Source: Desulfobacteraceae bacterium (GTDB lineage Bacteria > Desulfobacterota > Desulfobacteria > Desulfobacterales > Desulfobacteraceae). From it: DNA of 6,327 nucleotides. The notes below the pieces were generated by a model. It was given only the letters and a program-made list of their open reading frames with translations, had not been told where the DNA came from and searched no databases. The DNA lies in contig JAAEMC010000255.1 in NCBI GenBank assembly GCA_024225895.1, forward strand, positions 1 through 6,327, written 5' to 3'. This document shows, one piece after another, positions 1 through 5,754 of this stretch. The position numbers were made by a program, and so were the translations under genes. Every line of letters starts with the position of its first letter. The stretch's first letter is position 1.

Positions 1-394
1 AAAAAGATTCAATTTGACTGATAAAAAAATTACTATAGCAAATCGCAAAAATATATTTCAACTACCAGTACGGATCATGGCCACTTCAAATGTACCGGAC
101 TGATGCTCGATACCAAAATTTATTTTCAATAATACCGGCAAAGTTTAGCCCGAATATTTCATGAGATTTTAACTAAATTTTTTAAAAACGTTATGATTAC
201 AATTGATTACATTGGAATTTTTAAGCAAATTAGAAAGACAAAGTGTCTTTTAAAAGAAATGGCCAAAATCTCACCTTTCTAAGCGAACCGAGTTTGTCTC
301 ATCTGCTGCGTTGCAGGGCATTTGCGGTAAATGATTACAGCAGCATGCCCTGCAACTTGCAGCTAAAACAAACTCGATTCGTGAAATATCCGGG
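1..394. other. Non-coding AT-rich region downstream of the operon
   Basis: No credible reading frame on either strand. Apart from the long inverted repeat and the small hairpin annotated separately, it contains a tandem 10-base duplication (TGATTACAAT/TGATTACATT, 194-213), and at 140-161 a diverged inverted copy (18 of 22 bases) of the flank at 382-403. No recognisable RNA gene, promoter with both boxes, or terminator with a U-tract was found in 1-139. Confidence 0.6.
234..250. repeat. Small perfect hairpin downstream of the operon
   Basis: AAAGACA-AAG-TGTCTTT: 7-bp stem with a 3-base loop. On the minus strand it is followed by CTAATTTGCTT, only loosely U-rich, and the stem has just two G-C pairs, so it could be at best a weak terminator for the operon beyond the long inverted repeat. 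Confidence 0.3.
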
Positions 395-403
395 TTAGAT
401 TTT
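265..403. repeat. Long imperfect inverted repeat, REP/MITE-like; possible 3' end structure of the operon
   Basis: Core arms 284-320 and 346-381 pair as: 14 bases at 284-297 with 368-381 (one mismatch), CTGC 303-306 with 359-362, and GTTGCAGGGCA 310-320 with 346-356 (perfect). The loop folds again (323-330 with 335-342, one mismatch, ATGA loop). Outside the core, AAAATCTCACC (265-275) pairs with GGTTAGATTTT (393-403) with one mismatch, which carries the repeat across the UPF0280 stop codon and into its last codons. It is followed on the minus strand by no good U-run, so a simple intrinsic terminator is unlikely; a dispersed palindromic element or an mRNA 3' stabiliser fits better. Copy number elsewhere cannot be seen. 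Confidence 0.7.
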
Positions 404-1117
404 TACGATTTTTAAATTTCCCCAAAGTCCGATATTTTTACCCTTAATGATAACAATCCCTTCAATACCATTGATGATTTTCCCTTGGTTGATAGCTGTT
501 TCAATATCAGAGGCTTTTTCTACCATATTACCCAGGGCTGTGGCTGCGGCATCTGCCAAGGCACAGGAATCGGACAAAATCGTTACGGCATCCGCCTTCC
601 CAAAACTTTTGGAATGGCCAAGGGTCCCGGATGAGGTGCACATAGCATAAGCGGTTTCTTTTTTTTCCACCAGAATCCCGCATGTCATGCTGAAAGGGGA
701 ATCGCCTGCATAGATACTGAAAACCGTTTTTGTATCTGTTTTCACAAAAATATCTCCACCGTTTTCCACCAGGATCTCTTTGGAATGCTTCAAAAGGCTT
801 TTACCAGTATATTCTGCGACCACTCCTGCAACAGAGGCCATGGGGCCTACACCTGTGAGAGCCGATGCCCGGATCATGTCCTGGACAATGCCGGGAGCTA
901 TCTTGTCTTCTGTCACCGGAGCAAGGGTCGAGGTGAATTGGGGATGGGTGCTGATATAGGATTCAAGGTATCCCCGGTGTTGGAGGGTGTATTTGATTGC
1001 CAGGTCCTCAAGATTTCTATCTGCCTGGATATTGAGATTGGTTTCCTTGACAGTTACATCAAAGGAGACAAGCCCCTTTTTCCGGTGGCGGCGCCGGTAT
1101 GTCCGGTTTTCAAACAT
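395..1117 (-). CDS. UPF0280 family ApbE-like protein (COG2122)
   Basis: Protein of 240 residues matching the UPF0280 family, a distant relative of the flavin transferase ApbE found mainly in methanogens and anaerobic bacteria. Diagnostic segments: MFENRTYR near the start, VSFDVTVKETNLNIQADR at 17-34, ASALTGVGPMASVAG at 84-98, VENGGDIF at 117-124, CTSSGTLGHSKSFGKADAV at 160-178 and LADAAATALGN at 187-197. Cysteines are Cys146, Cys160 and Cys185. No signal peptide, so cytosolic, unlike typical ApbE. From memory, the Methanosarcina member of COG2122 was linked to sulfide assimilation/homocysteine synthesis; that role here is inference. ATG 1117 is preferred because family members begin with M-[YF]-E-x-R-x-Y; TTG at 1123 would add two residues. 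The ATG overlaps the stop of the HD gene by 8 bp and lacks a clear ribosome binding site. Its last codons lie in the outer part of the downstream inverted repeat. Confidence 0.88.
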   Translation of the reverse strand: MFENRTYRRRHRKKGLVSFDVTVKETNLNIQADRNLEDLAIKYTLQHRGYLESYISTHPQFTSTLAPVTEDKIAPGIVQDMIRASALTGVGPMASVAGVVAEYTGKSLLKHSKEILVENGGDIFVKTDTKTVFSIYAGDSPFSMTCGILVEKKETAYAMCTSSGTLGHSKSFGKADAVTILSDSCALADAAATALGNMVEKASDIETAINQGKIINGIEGIVIIKGKNIGLWGNLKIVKI

Positions 1118-2279
1118 TTTCAATATATTCGGGCTTCAGGTGGTCCGGGGCCTGCCGGATGAAATAGGAATCTGTCATACCGGAGATATAATCTTTTACA
1201 ATCACGGGGTTTGAGTGGGTGTTCAGGTAATCTTCAGACATCCCGTTTAGAAAATCTGAAAAGATGGTTGCGTCCCGACGCTCTTTTTCCAGGTCTTCCA
1301 GATATTGGTCAAAGAGATGTGAAAAGATATCTTCGATGGAGCCCAAATGCTTTTTTATGACCGGATTTTTATAGATGTATTTGTAATTAAACTGCTTAAG
1401 TTTTTTAAGCGCTTCAGAAATTTCATCAGTAAATCCGACATACGATTTTTCAAGACTGTTGGAAATCAGATCGGTAACCAGGCTGAAGACAATGGTGCCG
1501 TTGGTCCGGCCAATGGTTTCTTTGCAAAGTTTCGGGATATCTTCCCTTTTGGCAATACCGAGCCGGATGGCATCTTCAAGATCCCGGCCGATATATGCAA
1601 TGGTATCGGCGATTTTAAGGACACATCCCTCCATGGTCATGGGATTTTCGTCACTGAAAGGTTTGGTTTTCCCTTGAGTGATGATCTTGTCAAGATCTTT
1701 AAAAGACCGCTTTTTTTGGGGAATTAAAAGTTTGGAATGGACTTCGCCGTTATGGCAGATAATGGCATCCATGGTCTGGAGCGTCAGGTTCCAGCCTTTA
1801 CCTTTTTTTTCTATTTTATCCAGGAACTGGATGCTTTGAAGGTTATGGTGGAAAAAGCCTGCATTGTGGGCCTGGGTTAATCTTGAAAGAAATTTTTCAC
1901 CATCATGTCCAAATGGAGGATGCCCAATATCATGCCCCAAACTTGCGGCCTCAATAAGATCTTCATTCAGCCCCAGATACCGGCCGATGGTCCTGGCAAT
2001 GCGGGAAACAAGCTGAACATGGATCACTCGGTGGGTTAAATGGTCGTTTTTGATCAGGGAGAAGACCTGGGTTTTATCAACATAGCGGGTATAGGCAAGG
2101 GAGTTTAAGATACGGTCTGCATCTGCGCTGAAATCCTGGCGGTATTCAGCATAAGCATATTTTTCCTGGTGTCGTCGTCTGGCATTTTTACTGAAACATG
2201 CCAGGGAACTAAGGTTCTTTTCTTCCCGGTTGTTGAGAAGCTTTTTTAGTTCCCCGGCTTTTTCAAAATGCTCGTTCAA
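1110..2279 (-). CDS. Dgt-like HD-domain deoxynucleotide triphosphohydrolase
   Basis: Protein of 389 residues of the dGTPase family (COG0232), which cleave dNTPs to deoxynucleosides and triphosphate and so tune the dNTP pool. The N-terminal block ADADRILNSLAYTRYVDKTQVF (52-73) is the family's typical RI..S.A.RR..KTQVF element. Metal ligands of the HD site are all present: His83 (LTHR), His116-Asp117 in LGHDIGHPPFGHDGE (114-128) and Asp225 in KIADTIAYIGRDLEDA; His120 and His125 are the likely catalytic histidines. HHNLQS at 144-149 is also conserved. The start is TTG at 2279: a stop in frame lies just upstream, no ATG occurs before the HD motifs, and the spacing of 4 bp from the Mrp stop suggests coupled translation; only a weak AAAAG precedes it. 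True substrate preference (dGTP or mixed dNTPs) cannot be read from sequence. Confidence 0.88.
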   Translation of the reverse strand: MNEHFEKAGELKKLLNNREEKNLSSLACFSKNARRRHQEKYAYAEYRQDFSADADRILNSLAYTRYVDKTQVFSLIKNDHLTHRVIHVQLVSRIARTIGRYLGLNEDLIEAASLGHDIGHPPFGHDGEKFLSRLTQAHNAGFFHHNLQSIQFLDKIEKKGKGWNLTLQTMDAIICHNGEVHSKLLIPQKKRSFKDLDKIITQGKTKPFSDENPMTMEGCVLKIADTIAYIGRDLEDAIRLGIAKREDIPKLCKETIGRTNGTIVFSLVTDLISNSLEKSYVGFTDEISEALKKLKQFNYKYIYKNPVIKKHLGSIEDIFSHLFDQYLEDLEKERRDATIFSDFLNGMSEDYLNTHSNPVIVKDYISGMTDSYFIRQAPDHLKPEYIENV

Positions 2280-2283
2280 CTTT

Positions 2284-3150
2284 TTATAAGCGTTCGATTA
2301 TGTTGTTAACAACCTTATCAAAGGCTTTTGTGAATTCGGTTTCCTGGTCCTGCATCATTATCGGAACACCACTGTCGCCGGAGATGACCACCTGGGTGTC
2401 AAAGGGGATGGACCCCAAAAAATTCAATCCTTGGGATTTCGCTGTTTTTTCACCGCCGCCGTTTTTGAAAAGGTCAATGGGCTCATTGCAGTGCGGACAT
2501 TTGAATCCTGCCATGTTCTCCACGATCCCCAAAGTTTTCAGTCGTACTGTTTTGCAAAAAGAGATGGATTTTCTGATATCGGCCAGCGCCACTTCCTGGG
2601 GAGTGGTGACAACGACGCCCAATGCTTCGGGAATGTTCTGGACAACGGTCAATGGCTCATCACCGGTTCCCGGAGGTGCATCAATAATCAGAAAGTCAAG
2701 CTCTCCCCAATCCACGGCACCCACAAATTGCTGAATCATGCCGGTTTTAGCCGGTCCCCGCCAGATAATGGCCTGGTCCTTATCCTGCATCAATGCCTGG
2801 ACAGAAACAGCCGTCAGGTTTTCGGTAACCTTTTTGGGCAGCAGCATCTTGTTTTCGGAAATATCCAATAATTCAGTTATTCCCAGCATATGTGCGATGG
2901 ACGGTCCATGGACATCCACATCCATGAGGCCGGTTTTATACCCCTTCTTGGCAAGGCTTGCCGCAAGATTGGCAGATACACTGCTTTTTCCTACACCGCC
3001 TTTTCCGCTCAGCACAAATATTTTATGTTTGATTTTTGCAAGGGATGCTTTAATCATTTCCTGCTGCTGTTTTTGCTTTTCAGCCATATCTCCGCCCTGG
3101 GAAGGACAGCCTTGAGTTTTTTTGGCATTATCTACACTGTCATGAATCAT
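2284..3150 (-). CDS. mrp: Mrp/NBP35-family P-loop ATPase (Fe-S cluster carrier)
   Basis: Cytosolic ATPase of 288 residues in the Mrp/ApbC/NBP35 family, which bind and transfer Fe-S clusters as dimers. Visible motifs: deviant Walker A GKGGVGKSS at 49-57, Switch I region LMDVDVHGPS at 75-84, WRGPAK at 130-135, Walker B-like LIIDAPPGTGD at 154-164, TTPQEVALAD at 182-191, and the cluster-binding pair CPHC at 218-221. The N-terminal tail (about 40 residues) ends in a Lys/Gln-rich helix and has only one cysteine (Cys15 in QGCPSQGGD), whereas NBP35-type relatives carry a four-cysteine cluster there. No MIP18 (DUF59) domain is present. ATG 3150 is chosen because QGCPSQGGDMAEKQ resembles the tail of related anaerobe proteins; ATG at 3087 (Met22) is an alternative with a poorly spaced GGAG. 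The next gene starts 4 bp after the stop. Confidence 0.93.
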   Translation of the reverse strand: MIHDSVDNAKKTQGCPSQGGDMAEKQKQQQEMIKASLAKIKHKIFVLSGKGGVGKSSVSANLAASLAKKGYKTGLMDVDVHGPSIAHMLGITELLDISENKMLLPKKVTENLTAVSVQALMQDKDQAIIWRGPAKTGMIQQFVGAVDWGELDFLIIDAPPGTGDEPLTVVQNIPEALGVVVTTPQEVALADIRKSISFCKTVRLKTLGIVENMAGFKCPHCNEPIDLFKNGGGEKTAKSQGLNFLGSIPFDTQVVISGDSGVPIMMQDQETEFTKAFDKVVNNIIERL

Positions 3151-3162
3151 ATGAACATGTAC

Positions 3163-3168
3163 TCCTTA
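3163..3168 (-). promoter_or_regulatory. Ribosome binding site for the Mrp gene
   Basis: AAGGAG on the minus strand, the strongest Shine-Dalgarno sequence in the window, in the 57-bp gap before the Mrp gene. It lies 12 bases before the Mrp ATG (3150), which is long, but only 4 bases before another ATG (3158) that opens a three-codon frame MFI-stop. That stop (TGA, 3149-3147) overlaps the Mrp ATG as ATGA. Mrp may therefore be translated by termination and reinitiation from this mini-frame, or directly with a long spacer. Confidence 0.6.
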
Positions 3169-3196
3169 AGTAATTTTAGTTGGTTAAATCAAATTA

Positions 3197-3212
3197 GATA
3201 ATGAGCATTATC
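3197..3212. repeat. Perfect inverted repeat at the LolB-like gene stop
   Basis: GATAATG-AG-CATTATC: two 7-base arms around a 2-base centre, covering the TAA stop (3208-3210) of the LolB-like gene. In the minus-strand transcript it would form a 6-bp, mostly A-U hairpin followed by CTAATTTGATTT. It sits at the only sizeable gap in the downstream half of the gene row, so it could be a weak attenuator, an operator, or an mRNA processing site. The stem is AT-rich and lacks a clean U-tract, so it is not called a terminator. Confidence 0.4.
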
Positions 3213-3975
3213 CACCTTCTGTCAACCTGAAGACAGATTCTTTTACCTGAACATTGGCCTTAAAAGTATCTATCTGAATCACAGCTAAGCGATTGTTTTG
3301 TTCCAAAATGAATGTCCGGGTCGGTATGCGGGTGGTGTCAAGGGTTTTGAAATCCTTAAACGCCATTGAATAAAGGCTTTTGCCGTTATTATCCTGGACA
3401 GTAAGTGCAGTGGCATGGTTTTGGTTGTTTATCGTAAGTACCTGACTATGGACGGACCAGTTTTGTTTTAGCCGGATGGTGGAAAAGGTTTGGTCTTCCG
3501 GCGAGAAATAAGCAGCATCAAAATGTTTTATGGGAAGCTGCCCTAAAAAAAAGGCAATAATATCTGAAATTCTCACCGGTATCTGGATGAAATTAGAAAG
3601 GGAAGGGTCTTTTGACCGAATGGTGTGGGGTGCATGCTTCCCGGTATGGGAAACAAAAGTCACATCCCGACCGGATGCAATAATGGTCTCAAACGGATGC
3701 CCGAATAGAAGAAGCGTCATCCGGATTCTGCCGGGTGCTGCCGCTGCCCAGGCCACCCTGAATTTTCTGGTCTGTTTTCCTTCTTTTACGGTGATCCATC
3801 CGGTTCCTTTGCTTGTGAGAACCGTTTTATTCACCATTTTAGCTTTGTTGGCAAGCGCGAAAGCTTTTTTGTCCATCACAGGATCTGTTGCCGGTTTTAA
3901 CTGGGAACAGCCGGAAAGAAACAGGATAACAAAAAACAAAAAAATATAAAAAAGGTAGGAAAAAGGTTTATTCAT
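3208..3975 (-). CDS. LolB-like outer-membrane lipoprotein (LolA/LolB-fold, DUF4292-type)
   Basis: Lipoprotein of 255 residues: hydrophobic segment 5-20 followed by lipobox L20-S-G-C23 with Ser at +2, consistent with outer-membrane sorting. From about residue 55 the layout resembles LolB: KGTGWITVKEGKQTRKFRVAW, then PGRIRMTLLLFGHPFETII (beta strands with a hydrophobic loop), a helix FIQIPVRISDIIAFFLGQLP at the place where LolB has its LTGMPI...WILGLP segment, and further strands to the C-terminus. LolB accepts lipoproteins from LolA and inserts them into the outer membrane. The protein is longer than E. coli LolB (207 residues with signal) and similarity is by pattern only, so a related LolA/LolB-fold protein of other function is possible. 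There is no ribosome binding site; the ATG lies inside the end of the TPR gene (ATGAATAA overlap), suggesting translation by reinitiation. Confidence 0.72.
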   Translation of the reverse strand: MNKPFSYLFYIFLFFVILFLSGCSQLKPATDPVMDKKAFALANKAKMVNKTVLTSKGTGWITVKEGKQTRKFRVAWAAAAPGRIRMTLLLFGHPFETIIASGRDVTFVSHTGKHAPHTIRSKDPSLSNFIQIPVRISDIIAFFLGQLPIKHFDAAYFSPEDQTFSTIRLKQNWSVHSQVLTINNQNHATALTVQDNNGKSLYSMAFKDFKTLDTTRIPTRTFILEQNNRLAVIQIDTFKANVQVKESVFRLTEGG

Positions 3976-5716
3976 TGAGTTGTTTTGTCAGCTTATCTAT
4001 TTTTTCATCAAGGGTATTTACTTGATCTTCACTTTTCGTTTTTAGGTTGGAAAGGGCCTTTTTATAGGCTTCAAGGGCCTTTTGGGGTTGATTCAGCTTT
4101 TGATAGACATCGCCTAGGTGCTCTGTGATAATGGGGTCAAAGGCACTGAGTTCAGCCGCTTTTTCAAGATAGGTAAGGGCGGTTTCAAAATCGCCCCGCT
4201 GAAAATATACCCACCCCAGAGAATCTGTTATATATCCGTCATCGGGTTTGATTTTTAATGCCCGCGTAATCAGATCTTCTGCTTCATCCAGTTTGATGCC
4301 CATGTCTGCGTAAGTGTATCCTAAATAATTCAAGGCACTGGCATCTTCAGGGTCCAGTGTGATTATTTTTTTCATGGTTTCTATGCAATTGTCTTTTTGC
4401 CCGTCCTTGTCCTGGATAACTCCGAGCCTGAAGAGCAAAGAGGTGTTTTCAGGTGAAAACTCCATCCCTTTTTTAAGCAGGTCCATGGCCTCGTCATAGC
4501 GCTCTGCTTCTTCGTAAAATGATGCCAGATAGGTGATGATATCAATATCTTTTGGAAGGGAATTTTGCTTTTTTTCAAGATAGGTAATGGCCTTGTCTTT
4601 TTCTCCTATATCAGAGTAAAGATAGGCAACATGGACAATGATTTTTTTGTATTGCGGATAGTCCGGCAATACCCTCAGATAGTGCCGGATGGCCTTTTTG
4701 TTCTCTTTCAAGGATTCATAGGCCATACCGGTAAAATAATTCAGGCTGGACTCGCCTGGATCAGACTCAAGCATCTGGGTGAAAACAATCACGGCATCCT
4801 TATATCTTTTTCCGGATAAGTATTCATTAACCGCTACCATCAACAGCCGGGAATCTTCTTTAACTTTTTTTGTGAGATCAGTGAACAGAGAAAGCGCCTT
4901 TTCCTTCATCCCGTTTTTATAATGAAATAACGCGATTTCAAACAGGGCCAGGGGATTATCATTTTCAATCTCAAGGATTTCCTGATAGGCGTTCAATATT
5001 TTATCCTGGTATGCTTTATCCTTTTTATCCTTTACAATCGTGTAAATTTTAATGAGCTCAAACCGGGGTTCCACCAGATCAGGTTCCAGTTCAATGGTTT
5101 TTAAAAATTCGGTTTCAGCATAATTGTAATTCTTTTTAAACATATGAATTTTGCCCAGGTAAAAATGGGCAACATAATAATCGGGAAACGCATCAGCAAG
5201 TTTTTTAAATATCCTGAAGGCTTCTTCGTAATTTTCATTGGTCATGTAGATATTTCCCAGGCGCAGATAGATCTCCTTATTTTCAGGATCCAATTCTAGG
5301 ATTCTGTGAAGCAGTTCTTTTGTCTCTTTTCCCTGGTTGGCATCATTTTTAAGTTTTGCCAATATGAGAAGGCATTCCACATTCTCCGGATTTTTTTCAA
5401 CCATCAACTTGGCCAATGCCAGGGCTTTATCTTTATCTTTTTGAATCAGGTAAAGGTTGATCAGGGATTTATTTAAAAATATGGAGTCCTGATCTTTTTT
5501 TATGGCATTCTTAATAGACAGAACAGCCTGTTCATAGTCCTGGTTTTTAAAGTGCAGCCTGGACTCAAGGTAATAGTAATAGGGGGATATTTCCTCTGTA
5601 TCCCGGTCAGTTTCGTAAGTTACCGGAGATTGGGTCATCTGGCTTTGGGGAACACAACCTGCCAGGGGAAGGAAAAACAAGGAAAAGACGAGAAAGAAAA
5701 GACAATTTTTATTCAT
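3968..5716 (-). CDS. TPR-repeat outer-membrane lipoprotein, LbcA-like
   Basis: Protein of 582 residues with a lipoprotein signal peptide: short basic start (MNK), hydrophobic stretch 6-18 and lipobox L18-A-G-C21, with Val at +2, which does not suggest inner-membrane retention. After a linker, residues from about 45 to 560 are an almost unbroken solenoid of some fourteen to fifteen TPR units with the usual pattern (for example NYEEAFRIFKKLADAFPDY near 162-180, and LGYTYADMG...LDEAEDLITRAL near the end). The C-terminal tail is charged and helical. The protein should be a periplasm-facing scaffold anchored to the outer membrane. A TPR lipoprotein of this size beside a LolB-like gene resembles Pseudomonas LbcA (PA4667), which binds the CtpA protease; that assignment is inference. 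The ATG at 5716 is preceded by an A-rich AAGGTAG sequence about 10 bp upstream. The stop overlaps the next start by 8 bp. Other TPR adaptor roles remain possible. Confidence 0.88.
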   Translation of the reverse strand: MNKNCLFFLVFSLFFLPLAGCVPQSQMTQSPVTYETDRDTEEISPYYYYLESRLHFKNQDYEQAVLSIKNAIKKDQDSIFLNKSLINLYLIQKDKDKALALAKLMVEKNPENVECLLILAKLKNDANQGKETKELLHRILELDPENKEIYLRLGNIYMTNENYEEAFRIFKKLADAFPDYYVAHFYLGKIHMFKKNYNYAETEFLKTIELEPDLVEPRFELIKIYTIVKDKKDKAYQDKILNAYQEILEIENDNPLALFEIALFHYKNGMKEKALSLFTDLTKKVKEDSRLLMVAVNEYLSGKRYKDAVIVFTQMLESDPGESSLNYFTGMAYESLKENKKAIRHYLRVLPDYPQYKKIIVHVAYLYSDIGEKDKAITYLEKKQNSLPKDIDIITYLASFYEEAERYDEAMDLLKKGMEFSPENTSLLFRLGVIQDKDGQKDNCIETMKKIITLDPEDASALNYLGYTYADMGIKLDEAEDLITRALKIKPDDGYITDSLGWVYFQRGDFETALTYLEKAAELSAFDPIITEHLGDVYQKLNQPQKALEAYKKALSNLKTKSEDQVNTLDEKIDKLTKQLNE

Positions 5717-5754
5717 GAGCAGCGCTACCTTTTTTTTAGGAATCCAATCACAGT

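Noticed and set aside
65..107. Imperfect inverted pair CAGTACGG/CCGGACTG
   Set aside because: Only 7 of 8 bases match over a distance of about 25 bases; expected by chance in a region of this size.
284..381. Long hairpin as a classical rho-independent terminator
   Set aside because: The stem is too long and interrupted, and no U-tract follows on the minus strand (after the stem comes CTTAGAAAGGTGAG).
447..1727. Plus-strand open frames opposite the UPF0280 and HD genes
   Set aside because: The minus-strand frames carry family motifs from end to end; the plus-strand products are low-complexity mirror translations.
2300..3201. Several plus-strand open frames of 100-146 codons opposite the Mrp gene
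   Set aside because: They lie entirely over a gene with clear P-loop ATPase motifs, resemble no family, and have no ribosome binding sites; they are antisense shadows.
3545..3552. Runs of eight A/T in coding sequence (also 1803-1810 and near 659-666) as phase-variation or slippage sites
   Set aside because: Frames are intact and the runs encode ordinary Lys-Lys or Phe-Phe-Leu in AT-rich codons; nothing points to programmed frameshifting.
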